DNA of 64,000 nucleotides from positions 1-64,000 of the forward strand of contig JADNYJ010000187.1 of the NCBI GenBank assembly GCA_015501075.1, read 5' to 3'. The position numbers were made by a program, and so were the translations under genes. Shown here one piece after another: positions 24,342 to 37,100 of the stretch. Position 1 is the stretch's first letter; each line of letters begins with the position of its first letter. Source of the stretch: Gymnopilus junonius. Lineage: Eukaryota > Basidiomycota > Agaricomycetes > Agaricales > Galerinaceae. The notes beneath the pieces are model-generated. The model was not told the origin of the DNA. It saw only the letters and a list, made by a program, of their open reading frames with translations, and ran no database searches.

Positions 24342-24361
24342 TACGCAACCCTATTGAACAA

Positions 24362-25065
24362 GAGTAAAAATTTATCAATTTCGCAGCATGCCAGATCACA
24401 TGACCTGACAAGTCTTCGGGCAGACTCGGCCTTCGCGGCTTCGTCCCTCTTTTCGTTTGCACTCTCATCTGGGCTTTACGTTGCTCATGTCGGCCATCAC
24501 GCAGTGTTCCATGGATTCTGACTCTCTCTGATCTTGCACTCCAAACAACCCGCACTGGCTTACGGTCTGTTGCCGGAATTTTAAGGTCTTGTCCTTGCTG
24601 GTCTTCAGGCGTAGGGCGGTGCCCGTAATATCATGTCACAATTTACTAACTGAATGAAGTAATCTATATGACTGGTCGCTGGGGTGTAGTTTCGATGGTT
24701 TCTCGCTGATGTCTAGACTATTCTCCTATCTTGACATGCCTCTCACCGCTTCCTTGGCTTGGGTTGCTGTTTTCTATTAGATATGACTCCATGGTTAAGG
24801 GGCGATTTTACTACGAAAGGTACCACTTCGTATCTCTAATTTGATTTATGAATTAACCGCGAACACTCACTGTCACCCTTCAACTCAGACCAACACCGGT
24901 GTAAACGGTGGGCTTTCTAGAATTCTAAGATCCTTACTTACACATTTCTACGAAAATTCAGTTATTAAAGGCCTGTCACTTGGTCGCGTTGCTAACAAGA
25001 AACAAACAATAGATCGTGATTTTGGTGTCGACTGGTACCAACTATCTACTCATAAACTTCCTCTT
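24362..25065. other. Gene-free stretch after the nested elements
   Basis: No gene was recognised. It lies 3' of the oxygenase gene; the plus-strand ORF at 24841-25689 overlaps that gene antisense and is its shadow in the shared part. Confidence 0.45.
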
Positions 25066-26158
25066 TCAAGCCAGAATTGCAGTGCGTCTTTCCATCCCAC
25101 CAGTCAACATGGCGCTCTGGGCCTGTTTCTCGTGAGGCTCACCAAACATGACATACTTAGCATCATGCCATTGCGCAGCTTTGACCTTGTTCCCATCCAC
25201 GTCCTCGAAGTGAATGTCGTTTTCAGGCCTCAAGAAATAAGCGATCGAATATCTGTCCTCATCGCTTGCGACAGGGACAACGCGGTGCAGGCAACTGTTG
25301 AACTTCTTTCCGCTAAGGAAGCGCAAGGAGTCGCCGACGTTAACAATTGCATGGCCCTCACGGGGGGCGACGAAATCCCATTCATCGGCTCCCGGTTGCT
25401 GGAGCTGAAGGCCCCATTGTTCAGTGAACAACAGGGTGAGCGTACCAATATCCGTGTGCTTATTGTGCCCCATGCCCTCTTTGACGTCCTGTTGAGGATA
25501 GTGGAGAAGAACGAGTGTTGTATTCGTAGGCTTTCCCTCACGATGATGTGCCTCGAATCGGTCTGTTCCCTGAAGCTTGAGTACGTCGGAGAGAGTGACG
25601 AGCATGGTCTTGTTGACCAAATGGCACAGCCCGATAAAACTGTCAAAGAGGCCTTCTTGTTCTTGGACGACCGCAGGAAGAAGAGGTGAATGGGCCATAA
25701 TTTCGGGATACGCGACCTGTAAGTAGATTCTCCAGGTCATTATCTGGCTGACCAACGAATGACAGGACATACCTTCAATGTTTCGTATCCGTCGCGAGCG
25801 CCATCTTTGAAACCGGTAAACGTTCCAACTGGTTTAAATCTGCCGGTAAATTATATTAGAGCAGAACGTTGTTCAGCGGTACCATCGACGTACCCATGGG
25901 TGTGCGCTCCACGATTGTCCTTCATTTTGACGTCGTTGGGAAGAGCAAAGTATTCTTCCATCATCTGGACGACATGGGCTTTATCAGCCAGAATTTGGCG
26001 AATTCGTGGGGCTTGAAGATCAAGGTAGAAAAATCCGTCCTTAATGCAGACAGCGAGCAGCTTGGACTGCTCAGCCGGGTCTTGTTCAAGGATGCGACCG
26101 AAGTCGATTGTCTCGAGAGGTGCAACACGGGAGCGGCTGGAGGAGTTCGCATAGGCAT
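25066..26158 (-). CDS. 2-oxoglutarate/Fe(II) oxygenase, isopenicillin-N-synthase-like (N-terminal frame break)
   Basis: Three exons: 25894-26158, 25839-25773 and 25716-25066. The N-terminal domain reads APLETIDFGRILEQDPAEQS and KDGFFYLDL. The catalytic double-stranded β-helix has HTDIGTLTLL (first His and Asp of the iron triad), then LHRVVPV (second His) and DRYSIAYFLRP (Arg-x-Ser for 2-oxoglutarate). Such enzymes hydroxylate or desaturate small molecules; the substrate is unknown. Length (about 350 residues) fits. The ATG at 26158 or 26152 is out of frame with the rest by one base, as if one G were missing near 26150. Divergent from an MFS transporter gene. Confidence 0.85.
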
Positions 26159-26868
26159 CTTAGTCGAGTGAAGATGATGTGGTTGGGAGGTTAGTTATCG
26201 ATTTCTGCCTCAATCCACTCTCCTTTTATACTTCAATCGATTGCCACAGACTAGTTGTTCGTCTTGGTAAAGGCGTCTATTCCTCATACAAAGTTCGATT
26301 CGTTGCGTGCTTGATCCATATCATTTTCATTTTACAGTCGGTAACGTAAATCGACGACTTTTGGAAGGTCGGTAAACGTGCCCGCCGATCAACCCGCTTT
26401 GTCGTTTCCAGACAATGAACACTTAGTTCCGGAGATGTGTTAAATTAGCACTCACTATAGACAGCAGAACATTCGCCATGTCATCCAGCTCCGCCACTCC
26501 GAGAAAGCGAGTAGGAAGCGATAGTCCTCGACAAATGTATTGGATCAGATGTATACTCAACGCCGAGGTCTAACATTAAGACATGCAGGTGAGAAGTGTA
26601 TTCATTATCGGAGACCGGTAAGCTAATCAAGAACATTTCTCCCAATCTTCAAGGTTACAGATATTTAGATCAGTCGAAAGAAGCTGAGTATTGCACTTAG
26701 TAGACAAGGCGGTAGCAGAGATCCGAATTTGGCGCAATTGGATATCACGTAACAGAACTAAGTTCAGCAAGAAACCGAATTGCACTACAGGATTCTCGCT
26801 CCTTCCAGCTGTCAGCTTCTCGTGACATCCGAAACGCCTCAGTGGTGCAATAATTGTCGATTCCTACG
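26159..26868. promoter_or_regulatory. Divergent promoter region, oxygenase / MFS transporter
   Basis: 710 bp between the start codons of two divergent genes. No coding sequence was recognised; both promoters should lie here. No individual site can be assigned. Confidence 0.45.
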
Positions 26869-29003
26869 ATGTCCTTCCTTACACCCACCACGATGCAGAG
26901 CCTTATGGACGACCCCGCCTCCCAGCGTCAGTCCCAAGTACACAGTATTGAACACGCCGCTGTACGTGACGATCCAAGGAAATGGTCTAAAGGTCGAAAG
27001 GTACCAAATCGTTAAATCTCTGTTTCGTCACTGCTAAAAAGGATCTGTTGTAACAGCGATTCACGCTGGCCCTGGTATCTTCGGCAAGTCTACTTCTCAC
27101 ATTGGCTGTTAGCATCTACAATCGTGAGTAGTGAGCAAGCTGGTTCCTCATGTGGATTCTTCCATTTAATGCGCGTTATTAGCTGCGATAGACGACATTA
27201 TTCAGGATTTGAATACCAGTTTCGAATCGATATCTTGGACGATATCTATCCATGCCCTTGTTCAAGGCTGCTTCCCCCTTATGTGGGGAGCTTTCAGTGA
27301 ATTATATGGGAGGAAGGTAAGATAAATCTGTCGTTCTCCTTGGTTTATTTTCTCAACAATTCGCCGAAGGTTGTATATCTGCTCTCTATCGCGGTACGTT
27401 GGGTTGAACCATAACATTAACATTCAAAGACTCATTTATTATGTTAGTTGTTTATTCTAGGCAGTGGTATCGCAGGAGCAGCGAATTCAATTGGCATGTT
27501 GATAGAGATGAGGGTTATACAAGGCATAGGGGTGCGCATTTTTGACCATACTGATTTAAATCTATACAACCAAATTGACGAACTACTCTGTGAAATAACC
27601 AGGGCAGCGCTGTCCTTACCATTGGAGCAGCCACTCTTGCTGTATGTTCTTTCTTTCGTGCTAAGAGTTCTAATGCAAATAAACGTCAGGATATCTACGA
27701 TCCAGAAGAGAGAGGGTCCGCTATGGGACTTTACTATGCCGCTCCTCTCATTGGACCATCCCTGGGACCCTTGATCGGTGGGGCACTGACGAGTTTTTTT
27801 TCGTGGCGAGCAACCTTCTATTTTCTGGCTATTTTTGGAGGTGTATCTTTCATTGGTTTCCTGTTTTTCAAGGACACCTTCAGGCCTCAGAGGAGTTCAG
27901 TGTATCAGGCCGCTCTGAGAGACGTTCTGGGATCATCCAAAAACCTAGCTGCAGTACCTTCTTACGAAGATAGGCACGATCTCTTAGCGTCTACGACAGA
28001 GGAAGCAGGATCTGAAAATCATCCCCTTCTTAAACAAGACGTGAAGTTGAAGCTCAGCGACATGCACTTAATCCGTCCAATCGTTCAGGTATCAAAGCGA
28101 CTTAACAATATTTGTATTTTAATTGCCTCAGGTCTATTTGTCGCTTCGACTTGCCTACCAGTACTAAATGCCCGCTGACTAGGCTTAATTTATGGTGGAA
28201 TTACATACTGCATCTCCTACACGTCTGTGAGGACATTTGGAGGACCGCCTTATAATTACCAACCTCTTTTTCTTGGCCTGGTGCTCCTCTCATTTGGCGT
28301 TGGTGCGTCACATTTGTCTCCAGTGGGGAGCTGTTGATGTGAACTAAACATATAGGGAACATGTTTGGAAGCGTTCTCGGAGGCCGGTGGTCGGATTACA
28401 TTCGGAAGATATACAAGGATAAGAACGGAGGAGTGTCTAAATGCGAGGTTAAATCATTTTTCGAGTCTGTCAGATTTGACATACTGAACCTTGGTACAGG
28501 ACCGTCTGAATAGTGCCAAGATCATGATGCCAATCCTCCCCTTGAGCTTGCTCGCATATGGCTGGATGGCTGAAAAGAAGTTTCCTATCCTGCCGATCTG
28601 CGTCGCTATGTTCCTCACCGGCTTTTCATCTCTGTACGTATGGCTATGCTAATCAGCTGCCTTTACTGATGTCATGTTCCAGCTGGATATATTCGAGCAT
28701 ATTAGCATACATAGTGGACGCTAATGCAGGTCGATCTTCGAGTGCTGTCGCGGTGAACAGTTTCTTCCGAGGGCTAATGGCATTCATCGCTGCGGAAGTC
28801 GCTATTCCTTTACAGGTACGAATGTTATTTTTGTCATAATATTTTGTTTGCTAACTAAATATATCGAGACTGCTCTGGGGGACGGTGGTCTTTACACTCT
28901 GATTTCAGGAATTATGATCATTGAAAGTGGGTTACTTTTACTCCTGATTACGAAAGGAGGGGAATGGAGGGAAAGCGCAGAGAGAGAGGAGAAACGTCTC
29001 TAG
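26869..29003 (+). CDS. MFS transporter, drug:H+ antiporter (DHA1)-like
   Basis: A many-exon gene that can be joined from MSFLTPTTMQSLMDDPASQR to the stop at 29003. The first membrane segment is LALVSSASLLLTLAVSIYN after a polar N terminus. Then come HALVQGCFPLMWGAFSELYG and GRK (the loop 2-3 region), MRVIQGIG, and DPEERGSAMGLYYAAPLIGP with the loop-5 GPxxGP-type motif. A central loop is followed by ICILIASG, LIYGGITYCISYTSV and the second half ending GIMIIESGLLLLLI. An intron at 28129-28182 (GTCTAT...TAG) has a weak donor. It probably exports small molecules across the plasma membrane. The neighbouring oxygenase suggests, but does not prove, a shared pathway. Confidence 0.83.
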
Positions 29004-30261
29004 AACTTTATGCCCATTAGTAATAGTGGCGCAAGTTATGTACTTTATGGTGCAATATGTACTGTCGTTGCTATGTTTTTACAGGGTTTGACTTCGCGAG
29101 TTATAAATCGCCGGTCTTGAGTGTCTCCGACGTCCTAGGTTTGATAGACAGGTGTATCATCTAGCAAGCCTTCACAGATCACTGAGTATTTATATCGAAG
29201 CCACTCTGCGGTGTAGACTGCGATGCTATAATAAGGCTTAGCCACAAACGTGTGACAAGTCAAAGCCAAATCATAGCTGTGAAGGCGCTTCATCCAGGAC
29301 CAAAACTATGAGCCAATCGCTTGAACGAATAGGGATGCGAATTAAATATAAGCGAAAGAACAGAAGAGTGAACTCCATATCGATGAATGACGCGGGCTAA
29401 TCTAGAAGAAAGGAGGGCTCGAACGTCCACCAGGTGGCGCAAGAATGAAGGCAAAACGTAAGCAACACATTTATGAAATGAATGTATAACGCAGATCTTC
29501 GCAAGTCATCCGTACATTTCGGCGGTCGTGGAAGGCTTCAAAAATAGACTAGTGAGCTTTGAGAGAACATTACAGAGGGAAACATGAGGCCCTGGGGTAC
29601 GGCACCTTCCTTTTGAAATGATCCGCAGGCTTCTTGCTGGCGTGAATGAGAAGTAAATGCCGGACAATAGTCGAGATCGTAGGTTTATTTTAAATTTCTA
29701 GGAGTTGAAGTCTGTGTTTACAGCCTTTCGGTAAGTTGGAGTTTCCGGATGATAAGTATGGAGTGGAATCGATACATTGAGTGACCCTTTTTGTATATAC
29801 TATACCGCAGCCTCAGGTGCCGGTGATAAGTATGTTCTTGATCATGTAGTGAGTCGATCCGGTAAGGACACGGAACGAGGTAAGAAAGGGTGATTGATCT
29901 AGGCAGAGTAAGACGATGACTCCGTCAGTCGCGTCCTAGAGAAATCCATAGAGTAGAAAATGTTGAATATAGAAAAATTGCCTCGGCGGCACGACGATTA
30001 GAGGGCGAGCAAATTACTCTCGATTAGGAGCTGAGGAAAATTTCTAGCTACTACAGGATTATATACCTATTTTATTAGGATAAAATCGCGGTGAGAAGGA
30101 GAAAATAGGCAGTGGAATAAGGGAAGTGAGTCAGAAAGCCATCGGGAGGACGATTCTGTGTCATAAAAAATAGTAATTGAAGCAAAATATGAGGAAAGAA
30201 TGAAATATGAGGTACTTTTAAGGAAAATATCGGCGGCATGAAGTCGTCGGGTTCCTATTAA
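29004..30261. other. Gene-free stretch 3' of the MFS gene
   Basis: About 1.26 kb with no recognised coding sequence, RNA or repeat. Confidence 0.5.
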
Positions 30262-30557
30262 CACTCCTGTGGCCTGGCTATTCGACAGCTCGGTTAAATT
30301 TGTTGCTGCTGAATAAAATTTACCTTTTAGATTTCTGGGTGGGGTAAATCCTGGTTATTGTTTCTACTCAGTTCACGGCTAAATCATGGGAAAAGTCGAT
30401 ACACCAAGACTTGGCTGTGTCGACTTTTCCCACCATTCAGCCCGATGTCAAATGTAATCAATGACTCAAATTTAGTCGAGTCAAAATCCAGGAGGGTAAA
30501 GTTTATTCAGCAGCTTTGGATTTAACCGAGCTGTTGAATAGTCCGGCCACAGGAGTG
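30262..30557. mobile_element. Foldback MITE, ~296 bp
   Basis: Inverted ends begin CACTCCTGTGGCC and match for about 60 bp (30262-30325 against 30495-30557). The centre holds another inverted pair, GGGAAAAGTCGA and TCGACTTTTCCC (about 30388-30431). The whole element can fold on itself. Target duplication is unclear (TTAA left, TAGTAA right). No coding capacity. Confidence 0.7.
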
Positions 30558-30636
30558 TAGTAAAAGAGAGAATGATGAGTAGTAAAAATAGTTTAATTTG
30601 AAGGATTGTCGATCGCACTTGAAAGTAGCGCCCAAT

Positions 30637-30753
30637 AGAGGTTATCTACAAGGTTTGACCAGAGGATTCTGCGTCTTCTGATTGGCTTGGGGCGGTGGGG
30701 CTTCGACTGATATGGAAATTCCTTGGGAATAATCCAACTTGCGGATAACCTCT
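30637..30753. mobile_element. Very short inverted-repeat element (~117 bp)
   Basis: Starts AGAGGTTATC and ends GATAACCTCT, flanked by AAT on both sides (30634-30636 and 30754-30756). The inverted ends extend with mismatches to about 15 bp. It fits a minimal MITE, lying only 80 bp from the larger foldback element. Confidence 0.5.
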
Positions 30754-33700
30754 AATGCCTTTAGGAAATGGCCAAGAGGCCGGTTCCGTGCGTAGTCGGA
30801 GCGCACGCTCCACAATCATATTGGTATGATATCTGGGATTGGAGAATCAGAAGTCAGGACCATCGTAACTCGATTATTCCGTCCATCGTTCATCTATCAT
30901 ACTGCAAGCAGGACAACTCTTCGCTGTCTATGAAATCTATAAAATCAAACTTGATTGGTGCATTACTCCAGTTATGAAGTTGCCGAGCTCCGGATACAAG
31001 ATTGATCATTATCGTTATCTCAAATCCTTTCCTTCTCTTATTCCTTACTCTGCACTTACATACTCCCCCGTCTACGCTGAACCACTGTGGAAGAGTCGAC
31101 CTTGAAATCTGAAATCTGAAAGTCCAATCATACTCACCGAAGGGGCTCTTCTGTCCTGTTGAAAGAGAACAGAGAAGGTATTGCGCTGACTTTGCTCTCT
31201 TCATCAGCGTTGGAACTCAACACTGGGTATGACACTTCCACAGGATTGCTTTTGAAGTTCGGTAGAGTCGTTTTGCGATTCTATCCAATAATACACTTTT
31301 TTTTCTATCGTTCTATTGTCCTGATCTTTTTTGATATCTTCTATTTTACACATTTGGTCAATGCGCATTGTGTTTTCGGTCCATTTATTATCGAGGATGA
31401 TCAATGATCTGTAAGGTCGGTGGAATGCTTGTGCGATATCTTTTGCTTGTGGTGTCTTTATGAACGAGGGCCTTTTTATCTTTTCCTTGAATATGGAATG
31501 GATATGGGAGACTTTTCGTCAGGTATCACCTGTCAGTTGGCGTTCCTTGTGTGGACAGAGGTTTAAATTATTGCACTAGATTCGCTTATTCAATATGTCA
31601 AGCTTTTCTATTTCCTTGACATTTTTTAACGCAGCTGAGTGACTTTTAACTAGCTCGTGTATTGTATTGACGCATTATCCACTAGGACCTACTCATTCTA
31701 AGCATTTTGGTTGAAAGATATCTTTCCTTAGGGGATTTTTCGAACCCGACCAGCTCCCTGCATCTACCCTGATTTCGGCTAGGATCTTCGGGAGTTGTCT
31801 TTCCATTCACAGTCTTACTGATACTACTACAGCACACCTTGTCATTGGATTGGTACGTTATGTACTCCCATGCAGAATGGATTACGCATTACACAATCTT
31901 GCATACATCAGGACCTAGACCTCTTCACTGATTCATCTCGACAAGTTGAAGATATATGTTTATGTCTCCTCTTATTCCTTCCATACATTGCTTCATGCAG
32001 GAGCTCATCAATTCATTGAGATTCACAGTTCTGAACAATGGGTTCTGAATCCTCCATTGTTCAAGGTGAATTTCTCTGATGATTTTTCAATGACAATGAC
32101 AATGTGGAGTTGGGTCATCATTGAGAGGAAACACTGTATCATGTGAATTGGTTGAGGTAGATCTGGGTGTGGTTTGGTCATGTCCCTTTCTGCAGTGAAG
32201 ATGGGGTATGATTTGGATGGATCTGTGATTTGAATGTTTGGATGGTATTAATGTAAATGGGGAGAGTAAGCGGAACTCTTATCGAAAGCCATAACATGTT
32301 ATCTATACCTGGGCAATAGCCACAATTCCTACACTTTTGAATGTGATTTCCTTTCCATTCCATTCGAGACCGGGGATCAGTTAATTGAGAAAACTGAATT
32401 TTCAAATGACTGATCTTTGATTGTTATCATGATTTAAAATTTCCCCCTTCCATCTTTAATTTTCTTTACACTCACACTCACACTGCCCTTCCACCCTGTC
32501 ATCATTTCGTTTCATTCCCCCCCTGCTTATACTGCATGTCCTATAGAAACTCAGAATTCCAGTATGAGAACCAACCAATGCTGACACTGATCTTTGCCCC
32601 CCCCCCCCCTCCCAATTGGATAGCGGTGCTGGTGGAATTGTATTTTCTCCCAGTTCAAATTTCTGCTTGGGTCTGTGGATAAATCGCGAATGGTTGGTTT
32701 GGTTCTTGACTTTGGGATTGGGATTGGGGATTGGGATTGAGGTGTCAAATCTGGATCAGGATCTTGATCATGTTGTTAGTGGTGGCTAGATATGCATTGG
32801 GTGGACCGGGGATGGCGATGATATTGATATTGAAGCTTTTTTCTGGAAATGCTGTTTTAGCTGTGATTTCTAGGTGTGTTGGTCGATTTGGGAGTTACCT
32901 TTGATGTACCCCCCTTTTTTTGTCAATGTGGGTTTTATTTGTGTCCATCTCAGTTGGTGCATACACTGCTCTGAGCTTGAATGTTGGATGCTTTCTGTTA
33001 AAGTGTTTCATTTATTTGATGAGGTTCCGTGCATGTTATTTACACCTGTTTGGGATGGATATGGGAGACCCCCTGTGATTTCAAGGCTCACCAGATTTCC
33101 TTGTCCAAGGTGATCAGGACCAAAGAGACTGAAGAATAGATGGTTTATAGCCCTATACAGTTGTTCCTGCAGCTATGCACTTGTTCTTTTGTTTCGTGGA
33201 ATGTGGTCATTTTTGGGATGTCAGGGGTACATACCATTCACTAGTGATGTTCGGCATGTTACTATTCCTTTTCTCATTGGTAGATTGTCCTGGGCTAGAA
33301 TCCAATCAAGAAGCAGGATTCATCAACGGTGGTTCTCCAATTACATTATATATAAGTAGTTGTTCATTCGAGTTTATTTGCATGTTAATTGTTTGTTTCC
33401 TCGTCGATGTTGGTCCTGCTTCTCTGAATCTTGATTTCTGGCTTGTAGAAGATTTGTCTGGGGTTAGTTATTGACCGATTTTTTTTTTCTGATCTTCCTT
33501 CCTTCTGTTTTTGTGGAAATGTGGAAATGTGGTAAGTTTCCTGTTGTATACTTACTGGCTGCATCCATTTTTGAACATTGGGATGATCATTCTTTCTACA
33601 TATGCCTGTGGGCTTTTATTCTTCGGTCCCGACTGAGAGGCGCTGCGATTATTACATTTTTCTTCTTCCTACAGTCCATTTTATTCTTTTCAGACTATAG

Positions 33701-34192
33701 CACGCTCCACTTGCTCTTCCCATAAGATACTGGAGTGACCCAGAATTTGAATGGTTTTTTGTTCCAGTGTCATTTTCCTTGTCGACATCTAGGTTGATCC
33801 ATGAAGGGTACGACAAAGACTGTGTTGCTTCATCTAAGATTCTATGTGCGGATGGATGTATGGTCGTTATGTATTGGAAAGACGACTGCTTGCTACTGAC
33901 GAAAAATAAAGGCAACGACGGTCCCGAAAAGCCGACTGGTCCGGATGATCCTATTCTGGTGTTGTCGACACCTCAATTTTGACGAACGCCTACCTTTCCG
34001 CTGGTTCACTGGTCCACCTGTCGACCCGCTATGACATCGCCTTGGTGTATACGCGGGAGGAGCAGGCCAAGTGGGTCTGAAACGAAATTGGAATTGTGAC
34101 GTCACTTTGTATTGTTTCTGGTATGACGTTTTGCTGGGTGCTCGTACTTAAAGGTGCGGTCGTTGTCTCTTACTCCCCAATTTATTACGATC
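30754..34192. other. Long gene-free stretch upstream of the HAM1-like gene
   Basis: About 3.4 kb. Many short ORFs occur on both strands but none has a recognisable motif or continues across splice sites. The plus strand is T-rich, with scattered C/T runs (for example a run of C near 32600). It may hold a non-coding transcript or an extended 5' region. Confidence 0.5.
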
Positions 34193-37100
34193 ATGTCCCT
34201 CCCACCTGCCCAGAAAGATATTCGCGAACACCCCGCGAGCAACTCCGTCGTTGCGCCTACGAACAAGGCGGCCAAGGAGGCTGATGTGGACAGAAAGGTC
34301 TGTTTCCTCCTCTTACTTGCTCTCTCCACTCCAACGCGCCTTGTTCTCCTCTTCGTAGCTTCGATTCTATGGCGTCATTGAAGCCTTCCGCAAAGGCAAC
34401 ATGCCCTCCAACGAGCAGATCGACACGACCCTCCAATACGTCCTCGACCACTCCCCGTCGACGTGAAAGACCTCTCGCCCGAGGGCCGCAACCTCGTCCA
34501 GGATACCCGCGAGATCATCAGCACCGCCAGGATGATGGTGCAGCAGAAGAACGCCGACGAGCTCTTCCAGAACTTTGTGTGGCATACCCGTGACGTGGAC
34601 GTCGATACCCTCACCCATGGTCCTGGCGAGGTGTCGGACAAGATTCCGGTGGACGCGGAGACGGCGAGGAACGATAGCCAGCAGGGTGTGCTTTTTTCTT
34701 GTTTGTTTCTTCTTGGATTGAATTCCAGGCTGACCTTTTCTCTTTCAGCCGTGAAGCATCTCCGCACCCTCCTCACGCTCATCCTCACCAACTCCGAGGT
34801 CCGCAAGCTCCTATCCGACTTCTCCCTCATCGGCCGGGACCTCCTCTCCAAAGGCGCCGTCAAAGTCGCTCAAACTATCGCTCCCAACCCCGACAAACTC
34901 GCCCAAGTCGACCAGTCCGCACCCAACGACCAATTCATCACCGAAGGCGGACGCGTTGCAGGTCCTAATGAAACTCCCGTCCTCGAAGCGCGTCTTCCTG
35001 GAACGCAGAAGACCGTCCGCCATCATCCGCATGAGGAGGATGTGATGGTGAGAGATGCGGATGGGACGATGAGGCCTGTCAAGGAGGTTAAGGAGCAGGC
35101 GAAGCTGCGGAAGGAGGAGATGCCGGGACAGGCTGTGGGGAGGGCGCAGAGTGAAGGTCAGCGGCATGTGGAGGATGTTGTTGAGGCTGAGTCGACGGAG
35201 GAGAAGAAGAAGGGTGTTATGGATAAGATGAAGGCGTTTAGGGTATGTTTCTCTGTGATTCGTGTCTCTTCTTTTCTGTCCGTCTGACTTGGTTCTTTCA
35301 GGACGGGTTCTCTGACCGTATTCCTCAGCAACATAAGGATAAAGCTCAGGATACATTCGATCGTGGCAGGACTTTCCTGTCTGAGGAGTACTTCCCCGAA
35401 GAGCGCCGTGACCAGTTTATCTTCCGTGGCAAGAAGGTGCGTTTTTCTTTCATAGTCTCCTTCCTTCATGCCTATTACTTGACCATTCTTTCTGTAGGTT
35501 ATCATGGAATGTCAGAAACACGACGACTACCAGAACTCCATCCGCTGGCTCCTCAACTACTTTGGAGAATACGCCAAGCACGGTCGCAAAGCCGCTGATA
35601 TCGCAAAGGATCATGCAAAGGACAAGGCTGATGTTCGTCTCTTCCTCCTCTTTCCTTTTCTATTTCCTCTTTCCTCATGAATACTTCCTAACGTTTTCAC
35701 ACTTGACTTCATCATACCAGACATCCAACCTCAGCCTTTCCCTACGCGAAATCCGCACCCTTCTCGAACGGTTTGCGAATGGGAAGTCGGTGGATACTAT
35801 CACCGACGCTGTGGATGCCCTTATTGACGATGCGAATCGTGATGAGGCTCTCAAGGAGTGGTTCAGCGCTGTGGATTTGTATATCCGCAAGGTACGCCTT
35901 TTTCTCGTGATCGTCCCTTTTTTTTTTTGCCTCTGATGTTGTATTGGATTACTATCAAGGTCCTCCTCGAGCCTGGATATGTACTTGAGCCCGACTGCAA
36001 CAACCATGCGAATCGGTTGAAGGAGCTTGGTCGAGAATTTTACGACGAGAAGTATAAGGAGGAATTTGATAATTTGTTTAATAGTATCGGGAGATGGTTC
36101 AAGGCTATGGGGGATGATCCTGTGCGTCTTTTTCTTTTTCTTACCTTGTTATCTATTGCTTTGGATACTGATTCGTTGCCATCTGTTGGGCTGGTGTAGC
36201 TTAATAAGCAGTTTGGGGAAGATTGGGCGAGGTTGACGAGAGATTTGTTGTTTGATAGTGAGGGTAGTTTGAAGTTTAAGCCTGATTTGTGGAATGATAT
36301 TCGCAAGACTATCGTGCCCACTCTAATCGAACAAGTACGCTCTTCCTTCTCCTACCCATCTCCGGGCCATTTCCATTTCCTAACCCCCCTCCTCCCTCCC
36401 CCAAGGTCGGTTACATCCCCATCCCGCGCATCGAATACACCGACGACTCGCTCGACCTCGTCGTCGAAAACCTGACTCTTCAATCACGCAACATATTCCC
36501 CAACATCGTCGAGCTCGAAGCGAACAACTATGTCAAATTCTCACCCTACAATGCCATCACCGACGATCACCGCCATCGCGTCAAGTTGACGCTGGAGCAG
36601 ATGCAGGCGGATATGAGGGACGTGTCGTTTTATTACCGCAAGAAGACGGGGATTCCGCGCATGAGGGATTCGGGGATCGCGGATGTGGTCATTGGCGGGG
36701 AGGGGTTGAGTGTACGTTTTTGTTTTTCCTTTGTTTTCTTTTTTCTTCTTACGCAGTATTGCTAATACAAGTTGATACCCACAGGCCCACATTGAACTGG
36801 TCTCGGTCCGTAAAGACCCCACATCGGTATTCAAAGTACACGACGTGCACGTCAAGGTGGATAATCTGAAATTCGCCATCCGGGACTCGAACCATGATTT
36901 CTTGTACAAGACCCTGCGGCCCTTGGCGACGGGGTTGATCAAGAGGCAGATCCAAAAGGCGATGAGGGACGCGATTGTGACTGGGTTTGAGTATTTGGAT
37001 GGACAGCTGGTGGGTGTACGGAGTCGGATGGATGAGGCGAGGAAGAGTGCGAGGGAGGGGGGGGAGGGGGGGGAGGAGACGAGGGTGGATGTTTTGAAAG

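Larger units (their letters stand above)
23029..24353. mobile_element. Non-autonomous hAT-like DNA element with 8-bp target duplication
   Basis: The ends are inverted: TAGGGTTGCGTA at 23029-23040 and TACGCAACCCTA at 24342-24353. Both sides carry the direct repeat TTGAACAA (23021-23028 and 24354-24361). An 8-bp duplication is typical of hAT insertions. No transposase was found; the only ORF of note is a 116-codon acidic minus-strand one (23197-23547) of unknown nature. Total 1325 bp, including a nested element at 23699-24341. Confidence 0.72.

Noticed and set aside
1..29003. A secondary-metabolite gene cluster formed by the NRPS-like reductase, oxygenase and MFS genes
   Set aside because: The genes are 24 kb apart with HNH and F-box arrays between them, and the reductase gene is broken. 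Proximity alone does not support a cluster.
32874..33725. Series of plus-strand ORFs rich in Phe, Leu and Cys
   Set aside because: T-rich DNA yields such hydrophobic ORFs by chance; no transmembrane transporter motif or splice continuity was found.
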